64,000 nt of DNA from positions 51,764 through 115,763 of the forward strand of contig JAGCVZ010000011.1 of NCBI GenBank assembly GCA_017962125.1, read 5' to 3'. The notes under the pieces are model-generated. The model was not told where the DNA came from. It did not search any database and worked only from the letters and a program-made list of their open reading frames with translations. This DNA is from Alphaproteobacteria bacterium (GTDB taxonomy: Bacteria; Pseudomonadota; Alphaproteobacteria; Rs-D84). A program made the position numbers and the translations under genes. This document shows, piece by piece, positions 57,648-64,000 of this stretch. Position 1 is the stretch's first letter. Each line of letters starts with the position of its first letter.

Positions 57648-58958
57648 ATGATTAAAAAAGACAAAATCAAAGATTTACATTATTCTGTAACTGGCGTGCT
57701 TACCGCCGATGAATTACAGTCTGCGGCCGATAAAATCCTCGAAAAGTACGGTGCTGACACAAAAATGCCGGGCTTTCGCAAAGGGCATGTCCCATTAACT
57801 GTCCTGCGCCAAAAATATAACGCATCTGCGATGGCGGATGCAGTTGATAAACTGATGAACGCGGATTTGGAAAAATACGCCAGCGACAAAAAAATTCGCC
57901 TTGCGGGCGCACCGCGTGCCGACCTTGGCAAATGGGAAATCGGATCGGACGCCGAATACACATTGGAGTTTGATATTTTGCCGACATTACCGGCAATCGA
58001 TTTAGAAAAAATTACGGTTACAAAAAAAGTAACTAAATTACCAGAAAGCGAAGTTGAAATCGCGATTGAAAACCTACGTCGTGCGCGCAGTGTTGCAGAA
58101 AAACAACCTGAAAATTATAAAGCACAAAACGGCGACACCGCAGTTATTGACTTTACAGGATATATAGACGACAAACCGTTCGAAGGTGGCGCGGCGAAAA
58201 TGCATCATTTGGTCTTGGGCTCTGGGGCATTTATCCCGGGATTTGAAGATCAAATTATCGGTCACCACGCCGGCGACGAATTTGATGTAAATGTAAAATT
58301 CCCCAAAGATTATCACGCGGATAACTTAGCGGGCAAGCCTGCACGATTTGCAATAAAATTGCACGAGGTTAGAAAACATATCTTGCCGGAACTAAACGAT
58401 GATTTTGCAAAGGAAATCGGTCAAGAATCTGTTGAAAAACTGCGCGAACACATTCGTGATATTTTGAATGACCAATATACCCAGGCGGCACAATCGGAGA
58501 TGCGCAACGAACTATTGGATATTTTGGCGGACAAAGTAAAACTTGTTTTGCCAGAAACACTTATTGAACAAGAATTACAGATGGCAAAAAGCGAACACGA
58601 ACACCACCATGCGCATTGTGACGGCAAATGTGATGGCGATTGCAAATTCGACGAAAAAAAAGAACGCAAGGAAGCTGAACGCCGTGTTAAATTAGGACTG
58701 ATACTGGCAGAGTGGGGCACACAAAACAAGGTGGAAGTTTCACGTGACGATTTACAACAGGCAATTTGGGCCGAAGCATCACGCTATCCAGATCCGAAAC
58801 AAGTTTTCGAATTTTACAACAAAAATCCAAATGCTCTGACCATGTTGCGTGGCATGCTGTTTGAACGCAAGGCGTTGGATGAAATGCTGACCCATGTAAA
58901 ACAAAAAGAAAAATCGGTCAAACCCGAAGAATTGTTTAAGCAAGCCTCGGCAAAGTAA
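57648..58958 (+). CDS. tig: Trigger factor
   Basis: A 436-residue ribosome-associated chaperone. The ribosome-binding signature is GFRKGHVP (42-49), the FKBP-like peptidyl-prolyl isomerase domain covers about 155-245, and the helical C-terminal arms follow. In the arm region a His/Cys cluster occurs at 317-332 (HEHHHAHCDGKCDGDC), five His and three Cys, not part of the usual family sequence. It could bind metal. AAAGGAAATT precedes the ATG. The clpP/clpX genes that often follow tig are absent. Confidence 0.95.
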   Translation: MIKKDKIKDLHYSVTGVLTADELQSAADKILEKYGADTKMPGFRKGHVPLTVLRQKYNASAMADAVDKLMNADLEKYASDKKIRLAGAPRADLGKWEIGSDAEYTLEFDILPTLPAIDLEKITVTKKVTKLPESEVEIAIENLRRARSVAEKQPENYKAQNGDTAVIDFTGYIDDKPFEGGAAKMHHLVLGSGAFIPGFEDQIIGHHAGDEFDVNVKFPKDYHADNLAGKPARFAIKLHEVRKHILPELNDDFAKEIGQESVEKLREHIRDILNDQYTQAAQSEMRNELLDILADKVKLVLPETLIEQELQMAKSEHEHHHAHCDGKCDGDCKFDEKKERKEAERRVKLGLILAEWGTQNKVEVSRDDLQQAIWAEASRYPDPKQVFEFYNKNPNALTMLRGMLFERKALDEMLTHVKQKEKSVKPEELFKQASAK

Positions 58959-58969
58959 AAGGTACACGA

Positions 58970-59605
58970 ATGGTGACTGTCCATCAATCGTCAAATAATC
59001 TTTTGGGACTTCTCGGTTTTGTGGGTCATTGGGTGAATCTACGTAAGCAACATCGCGACCAGGCAAAGGCAAAAGAAAAACAATGGGAACGCGAAAATGC
59101 CGAACGTGAACAGACCGAGAAGTTGTTATTCCTAAAACTATTACAAACAATGTGTAAAGTATGTGAACAATTAAAACCTTTGCCTTGGGTACACACATTT
59201 GGCGGTTGGAGTCCTGGTTTAACTGTCCGCGCCTTACCACTGGATAAAGGGTATACCAATAGCCACACGCCGATATATGAAATTAACCACGAAAGTCCAC
59301 GGCTTCATGGGGGTGCATCGGCGAAATATTCTAGAAATTACTACCACATAACAATCACGCAATACGTACCCGAACAGCCTATTAATGTTTATAATAAAAT
59401 TCATTTTGTACCCGACGATCAAATACCCTATATGCAGGCTGTATTTGATCTAACTGGATGCCGTAATATGTCATCACCCGAAAGGGCTCAAAACCTTGAA
59501 CAATTAATGGGCATAGATATAGCGCCACAACTTCCGTATCAAAACGACTATAAAATCACCGGCGCAATCAAATATCTTGAAAATTTATTAAACAAATCAA
59601 AATAA
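58970..59605 (+). CDS. Hypothetical protein, 211 residues
   Basis: An unrecognised protein, 11 bp after tig with AAAGGT before its ATG, so probably translated from the same transcript. It has a charged coiled-coil helix at about 25-62 (RDQAKAKEKQWERENAEREQ), then CKVCEQ and a mixed domain rich in His, Tyr and Pro. There is no membrane helix or signal peptide. Confidence 0.7.
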   Translation: MVTVHQSSNNLLGLLGFVGHWVNLRKQHRDQAKAKEKQWERENAEREQTEKLLFLKLLQTMCKVCEQLKPLPWVHTFGGWSPGLTVRALPLDKGYTNSHTPIYEINHESPRLHGGASAKYSRNYYHITITQYVPEQPINVYNKIHFVPDDQIPYMQAVFDLTGCRNMSSPERAQNLEQLMGIDIAPQLPYQNDYKITGAIKYLENLLNKSK

Positions 59606-59612
59606 ACATCAC

Positions 59613-59637
59613 ACCGCCCAAAAAGGCGGTATTTTTT
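59613..59637 (+). terminator. Intrinsic terminator after the 211-residue gene
   Basis: ACCGCC-CAAAAA-GGCGGT stem, followed by ATTTTTTTAT. Confidence 0.85.
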
Positions 59638-59639
59638 TA

Positions 59640-60155
59640 TGGGACCCACCCCCATATTTTATTGCAAGCCCATTTTTATAGTTGAAACCTATACAAATTT
59701 CTAATTTTTGTCAAAAAATACTCTAAAAACGCACTTTTACACCAAAAAAACGCCACAAACCCGCAGAAATCCGCCATTTTTTGATTTTTCGAGAGCAGGA
59801 TAGGGCGTTTTTCAACAAAATCCATTTAGCATGCGTATTATATACATCGGCACATAGCACACCTTTCATCAACATAAAAAATCGTAACACCAAACACAAA
59901 AACTTTGATATTAATTTTTACAAACAAATGTTGCCACAAAAACGAACTAACAAAACCAATTTGGCACACATAAAATAATCGCAAAACCCAATAATAAATA
60001 ATTGGTTAACAAAAACAATCGCACAAACCCAAAAACGACCGAAACCAAACAACCACACAAATATATAGTTTTATATTTTAATGTACCCCACAACACACAA
60101 AACTATACATAATATATATTATGCGCTTTTTATGTATCACTACCCCAATTTGTTT
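59640..60155. other. Long intergenic region, G-poor and strand-skewed
   Basis: About 515 bases without a supported gene. Bases 59870-60060 in particular are rich in A and C on the plus strand and nearly free of G; the complementary strand is T/G-rich. Short open frames (such as 59781-59978) have no ribosome binding site and no protein-like composition. The prfA gene ends at its right edge with no obvious GC-rich terminator. Possible contents are an unrecognised non-coding RNA, a degraded gene or an integration scar. Confidence 0.5.
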
Positions 60156-61220
60156 TTATTCAATCGCAGCAAGTCGCTCCAACTGGTCGGCCGCAATCAA
60201 TGCATCAATCATTTCATCAAGCCCTTCGCCCCCCGCTAAAATATCATCTAATTTATAAAGCGTAAGCTTAATACGATGATCGGTCACGCGCTGTTCTGGA
60301 AAATTATACGTACGAATTTTTTCGCTGCGATCCCCAGAACCAACCATACTACGCCGCGAAGATGTGCGCGCCGCATCCTGCTCTGCACGTTGTTTTTCAT
60401 ATAATTTAGATCGTAAAACCGCCATGGCGGTTGCTTTATTTTGAATTTGACTGCGCTCGTTTTGACACGTCACCACAATTCCCGTAGGAAAATGCGTAAT
60501 ACGCACTGCACTGTCAGTTTTATTCACGTGCTGTCCACCTGCGCCCGACGCACGAAAAACATCGATACGAATATCCTTTTCTTCGATAGCCACATCAATA
60601 TCAGCCGCCTCGGGCATAACGGCAACCGAAACAGCACTCGTGTGAATACGACCGCCCGCCTCTGTTTCCGGAACGCGTTGCACGCGATGAATACCGGATT
60701 CGAATTTCATGCGAGCATAAACCCCATCGCCATCAATTTTGAATATGATTTCCTTGTATCCTTTTAACGAAGTCGCGTTTTCTTCGATAATTTCAATTTT
60801 CCAGCCATGCCGCAGCGCATAGGATTTATATTGGTTAAATAAATCACCCGCAAAGAGCGCGGATTCTTCGCCCCCAACCCCCGCACGAATTTCCATAATT
60901 GCACTATTATCGTCCGCATCATCCCGCGGAAGCAAGGCAATTTGTAACCGTTTTTCTATATCAGGTAAGGTGTGTTTAAGATTTTCCAACTGTTCAACAG
61001 CAATATCACGCAACTCTGGATCATGTTGCATTTCAGTTGCATCGGCTATGCCCTGCTTTACCGAATAATACTCATCAACCAATGGCAAAATTTCCGCCAC
61101 ATGAGAATATTCTTTGGACAATTTCGTTAATTCTGCGCCCGAAACATCCCCCGAATTCATTTGGGTCTGAATATCAGTGGCACGTCTTTTTATATCCAAT
61201 AACTTCTGGTCAATTATCAT
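60156..61220 (-). CDS. prfA: Peptide chain release factor 1
   Basis: A 354-residue class I release factor that reads UAA and UAG. The peptidyl-hydrolysis motif GGQ is in SGAGGQHVNKTDSAVR, and the RF1-specific ends are present. The stop-recognition tripeptide, usually Pro-Ala/Val-Thr, reads Pro-Glu-Thr in RVPETEAGGRIHTS. Several genes here end in TAG (dnaK, rplY, leuS, rpiB), so UAG is read as stop. The ATG overlaps the hisS TGA (ATGA at 61220-61217), indicating coupling. prmC, its usual partner gene, is not next to it. Confidence 0.97.
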   Translation of the reverse strand: MIIDQKLLDIKRRATDIQTQMNSGDVSGAELTKLSKEYSHVAEILPLVDEYYSVKQGIADATEMQHDPELRDIAVEQLENLKHTLPDIEKRLQIALLPRDDADDNSAIMEIRAGVGGEESALFAGDLFNQYKSYALRHGWKIEIIEENATSLKGYKEIIFKIDGDGVYARMKFESGIHRVQRVPETEAGGRIHTSAVSVAVMPEAADIDVAIEEKDIRIDVFRASGAGGQHVNKTDSAVRITHFPTGIVVTCQNERSQIQNKATAMAVLRSKLYEKQRAEQDAARTSSRRSMVGSGDRSEKIRTYNFPEQRVTDHRIKLTLYKLDDILAGGEGLDEMIDALIAADQLERLAAIE

Positions 61221-62518
61221 TTTTTTGCACCCCCAGCCACCAATTTAATCGCGTCCGCAACCGACAGGGTTTTCTGTTCACCCGTCGCCATATCTTTTAC
61301 CGACACCTGCTTATTTTTAACTTCATCTTCGCCGATTATCATACTGTATTTAGCCATAATTTTATCAGCGTATTCGATTTGATTTTTGAATTTTTTATCC
61401 GTATCTAAATACGCAACAGACGGTATTTTTGCCGCCCGCAAAGCACTTTCCACCGTCAGTGCATATTGCAAGTTATCATCGCCCATAACAAGGATAGCGA
61501 CATCAACCGGCCTTTCCCACCGCGACAAGTCAATCTTGCCCATTTCCATAAGCGCAACCAATAGGCGCGACACGCCAATTGATGCACCAACACCGACTAT
61601 CTTGGTCTTGGAAAACTTGGACACCAAATCTTCGTACCGGCCACCACCACCAACCGCCGGCAATTCTGGATAATCGACCGAGAAAAATTCAAACACGATT
61701 CCAGTGTAATAAGCATGACCGCGCATAATCGAAACATCGATTTCGGCATTTTTAACACCCATAACCTGCAGCAATTTCATAAAATTATCCATTTCATTTA
61801 TCGCGGCATCAAGGTTCACAGTTTTGTTCAAGAATGACCGATAACCATTGGTAAAGACTGAATTTATTTCATTTGCCTTATCCGCCCCAACTGTATCTCT
61901 CAGCCCTTCGACAAAGTCCGAAATCTTGTCTTTTTTGTCAACCAAGATAAAAACCGCGCGCGATTGTTCCGCCGTCAACCCCAGGTATTCAAACATCGCA
62001 TTCCAGAAACGACGATTGCCAACCTTTATCTTTACCGACCCGACAATATCAGAAATAGATTCATACATCTGCGCAAGTGTCGCGACAATTTCTGCGTCAT
62101 AGTTTGTTGACAAACTCTGAATTCCCAAAACATCAATATCCATTTGCCAAAATTCGCGATAGCGTCCGCGCTGTGGCCGTTCACCACGATAATTACGCGC
62201 AAATTGATACACACGAAACGGAAACGCCAGGTCATTCATATGCCCTGCAACAAATCGCGCAAGGCCGACAGTTCCGTCATACCGCAGCCCCATTTTCGTA
62301 TCGCCCTTTTGGAACAAGAATATCTGCGTTTCAATCTCGTCCCAGTTATCTTTGTCGGTCAAAACCTCCGCCCGTTCAATCGCCGGCAAATCAAGCCGCG
62401 AATACCCGGCATAACTTAAAACTTCCTGCATCCGGCGGGCGCATTCGTCAAAACACCGTTGCTGGGCCGGCAATAATTCTATGAATCCTGATAAAGGTTT
62501 TGTTGGTTTCAAATCCAT
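61217..62518 (-). CDS. hisS: Histidyl-tRNA synthetase
   Basis: A 433-residue class II synthetase. Motif 2 is FARNYRGERPQRGRYREFWQ (20 residues), and the adenylate-site start is RYDGTVGLARF. The histidine signature is RGHAYYTGIVFEFF with GGGRYEDLV, and motif 3 is VGASIGVSRL. The C-terminal HGTP anticodon-binding domain begins near RPVDVAILVMG. AGGGGAAAT precedes the ATG. It forms a coupled pair with prfA. Confidence 0.96.
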   Translation of the reverse strand: MDLKPTKPLSGFIELLPAQQRCFDECARRMQEVLSYAGYSRLDLPAIERAEVLTDKDNWDEIETQIFLFQKGDTKMGLRYDGTVGLARFVAGHMNDLAFPFRVYQFARNYRGERPQRGRYREFWQMDIDVLGIQSLSTNYDAEIVATLAQMYESISDIVGSVKIKVGNRRFWNAMFEYLGLTAEQSRAVFILVDKKDKISDFVEGLRDTVGADKANEINSVFTNGYRSFLNKTVNLDAAINEMDNFMKLLQVMGVKNAEIDVSIMRGHAYYTGIVFEFFSVDYPELPAVGGGGRYEDLVSKFSKTKIVGVGASIGVSRLLVALMEMGKIDLSRWERPVDVAILVMGDDNLQYALTVESALRAAKIPSVAYLDTDKKFKNQIEYADKIMAKYSMIIGEDEVKNKQVSVKDMATGEQKTLSVADAIKLVAGGAKK

Positions 62519-62780
62519 TTTATTTCCCCTATTCTATTATATTATATGGTTGATTGGGCATTCGCCCACTGATTTTCTTGAAAAAATAGCTAATACCGCA
62601 CACCCAAACGGGCGTGATGGCGCACGAAAAAGAAACTTTTTTGAGTCATCATGCAACAATTATACACAAACCCCATGAATTTTTCAATATATTTTTCTTG
62701 CTTTCTTGCATAATTATTGGTACCTTTACCGCACAGATTGGGGGGGGGATTTGGAGAATCATCAAAAAAAAGGAACCCCG

Positions 62781-63572
62781 ATGGCACAAAATTCGTTTGA
62801 AATTCCGACAATCCATGTTTACAGAAACGGCTGCAAACCATGCGGTTACTTTGGCGATTTTCCCCTTATTGATGTAAACATAATGGATAAACCATACCCA
62901 TTAATCAATAGTAGTCTTCATACTGTTAAAGATTTTGTTTTTGGACCCTATATCGATTTTTCTACAATATTCGGCGAAACAGAAAAAGATGACTTGCCAA
63001 CACGATCTATCGATGATTTTCTTGTGGCACAAGCTGAGGATGGAATCGCGATTTATGACCGCCACTACCATCTTGGTTCAGAATACAAGACACTTAACGA
63101 AATCAATTGGTTAAATGTAAATGATTACAGAAGAAATCTAATAATCTTTAGTCCTATATTATTAAAATTGCCTGCCAAATTCAAAGAGTTTCAAGATTTA
63201 TCTTGGTCGCCCGCCACAAAGACTTCGGCACCTATTACACCTACCCAATCTAAACTAGAAATAAAAGTTATGAACCTACTTGAAGATTATGGTTTTGGCC
63301 ATATGCAAACCAACAGGTTTTTAGTTCCAACATCCCCTAAGTACAAGCAATTTGATTCTAGCATTTTATTTAAAAGAAGAGAAAGCGGATACTCTTGGCT
63401 ATTGCTGGATAGTATCAATAATACATTTAAGCACGTTCATTATCAGGTTTGCATTTATGAACATGAATCAGACGTACTTGGTGCATCAGAACTTGCAGGA
63501 TTTTTCGAATATGCAAAAAGCCAACGCGAGGAATTTTTCAAACGCCACTACAGCCATTGCCACAGCAAATAA
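62781..63572 (+). CDS. Hypothetical protein, 263 residues
   Basis: An unrecognised protein starting at 62781, after AAAGGAA at 6-7 bases. It has an N-terminal Cys18-x-x-Cys21 (NGCKPCG) but is otherwise not thioredoxin-like enough to claim a fold. The middle is acidic and the C-terminus contains HVHYQVCIYEHESD and a His-rich end (HYSHCHSK). No signal peptide is apparent. A run of nine G's (62740-62748) lies 33-41 bases upstream of the start. An intrinsic terminator follows the gene. Confidence 0.65.
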   Translation: MAQNSFEIPTIHVYRNGCKPCGYFGDFPLIDVNIMDKPYPLINSSLHTVKDFVFGPYIDFSTIFGETEKDDLPTRSIDDFLVAQAEDGIAIYDRHYHLGSEYKTLNEINWLNVNDYRRNLIIFSPILLKLPAKFKEFQDLSWSPATKTSAPITPTQSKLEIKVMNLLEDYGFGHMQTNRFLVPTSPKYKQFDSSILFKRRESGYSWLLLDSINNTFKHVHYQVCIYEHESDVLGASELAGFFEYAKSQREEFFKRHYSHCHSK

Positions 63573-63579
63573 TACCCAC

Positions 63580-63604
63580 ACCGCCCATTTGGGCGGTATT
63601 TTTA
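63580..63604 (+). terminator. Intrinsic terminator of the 263-residue gene
   Basis: ACCGCCC-ATTT-GGGCGGT stem followed by ATTTTTAAG; it overlaps the last codon of the convergent gene. Confidence 0.85.
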
Positions 63605-64000
63605 AGCCTTTTTCCGCCCTGCCCGTATCTGATGATGTAAATTCAGTAATTTAAGGAACATATAAACATCTATCGCCGCGTAAAGCAACAAGAATATCGC
63701 CAAACACACAACCAAGAATCCGCCCGTAATCGTCGGAAATATCAGCATCAACACCGACAGCACAACCATAATTCCCGCAGCAATCAAATCCACGCGATAA
63801 TACCCGAACCCTATGCGCAACATATTTATCGCAAAGAACAGCATCCGCAACGCATTCAACAAGAACAAAACCGCAAACACATATATCAGGCCCACCGCCG
63901 CATCATGCGGATAGACACAAAACACTACACCCAAAATCAAAGTCACCAGCCCAAAGAACACATCATAAGTACCAATGCTGAACCCCAAATTTGAAACGAA
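63602..64000 (-). CDS. Membrane protein of the HdeD/DUF308-like type, 5' end beyond window
   Basis: At least 128 residues with about four hydrophobic helices (VFFGLVTLILGVVF, LIYVFAVLFLLNAL, LIAAGIMVVLSVLML, LVVCLAIFLLLYAAI) separated by very short loops, and a basic tail RAGRKKA. The repeated helix pairs resemble HdeD/DUF308 proteins, small inner-membrane proteins of poorly known function linked to acid resistance in E. coli. The frame stays open to base 64000 with no clear start codon, so the N-terminus lies outside. Confidence 0.65.
   Translation of the reverse strand, partial: FVSNLGFSIGTYDVFFGLVTLILGVVFCVYPHDAAVGLIYVFAVLFLLNALRMLFFAINMLRIGFGYYRVDLIAAGIMVVLSVLMLIFPTITGGFLVVCLAIFLLLYAAIDVYMFLKLLNLHHQIRAGRKKA

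Noticed and set aside
59640..60155. Replication origin
   Set aside because: Despite AT-richness there are no DnaA boxes and no origin-linked genes such as dnaA, dnaN or parAB nearby.
60156..61220. Altered genetic code (stop reassignment)
   Set aside because: RF1 is intact, and TAA, TAG and TGA all end well-defined genes (for example gdhA, rpiB, dnaE) at the expected lengths.

Overview
This looks like a stretch of chromosome from an AT-rich, Gram-negative alphaproteobacterium. Lipid A genes (lpxA, lpxB), a Tol-type envelope operon and a GcrA-like cell-cycle regulator, a family largely confined to Alphaproteobacteria, support this. The large set of unrecognised secreted cysteine-rich proteins suggests an uncultured, perhaps host-associated gut lineage (RF32-like); that placement is inference, not read from a marker gene. 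TAA, TAG and TGA all end genes and RF1 is present, so the code is standard.

Left part (1-10.4 kb): the 5' end of a secreted protein, a divergent serine recombinase of the Mpi type, an HD-domain protein, glutamate dehydrogenase, dnaK, rplY (L25), rsmD, tadA, gpmI, an XRE regulator and two hypotheticals. From 10.5 to 23.3 kb: a large secreted cysteine-rich protein, two hypotheticals, a coupled dnaE-rsmH pair, a hypothetical, an EEP-family hydrolase, secA and the RNase P RNA gene. From 23.3 to 27.8 kb runs a leftward operon: alpha/beta hydrolase, ruvB, a hypothetical, ybgC, tolQ, tolR, tolA. The TolQ is unusually short and the hydrolase lacks its nucleophile.

Middle and right: a secreted protein, a two-component system and argS (27.9-32.6 kb), then an accessory-looking zone of envelope and secreted proteins (32.7-47.9 kb). 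It holds a 920-residue protein with an OmpA-like C-terminus, a His-rich peptide, a bitopic protein with Pro/Glu repeats, a small prepilin peptidase followed by three exported proteins (one with a Listeria-Bacteroides-repeat-like domain), and an 883-residue paralogue of the protein at 10.5 kb. acpS, gcrA and five tRNA genes (Pro GGG; Val CAC, Leu TAA, Ala CGC, Leu CAG) are interspersed. The right end is mainly housekeeping: lpxA-lpxB, a TrmN6-like methylase, an M23 peptidase-bactofilin-rpiB run, leuS, rplM-rpsI, trigger factor, hisS-prfA and three hypotheticals.

The most unusual signals are: (i) two paralogous exported Cys-rich proteins 33 kb apart, plus further unrelated multi-Cys exported proteins; (ii) a recurring GTTAGTG-type 3'-UTR element between stop codons and intrinsic terminators, with tandem TAG-TGA-TAA stops at dnaK and leuS; (iii) a palindromic intergenic element upstream of two exported-protein genes; (iv) a loop-less TolQ. 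All functional claims rest on motif recognition by eye; no database search was run.
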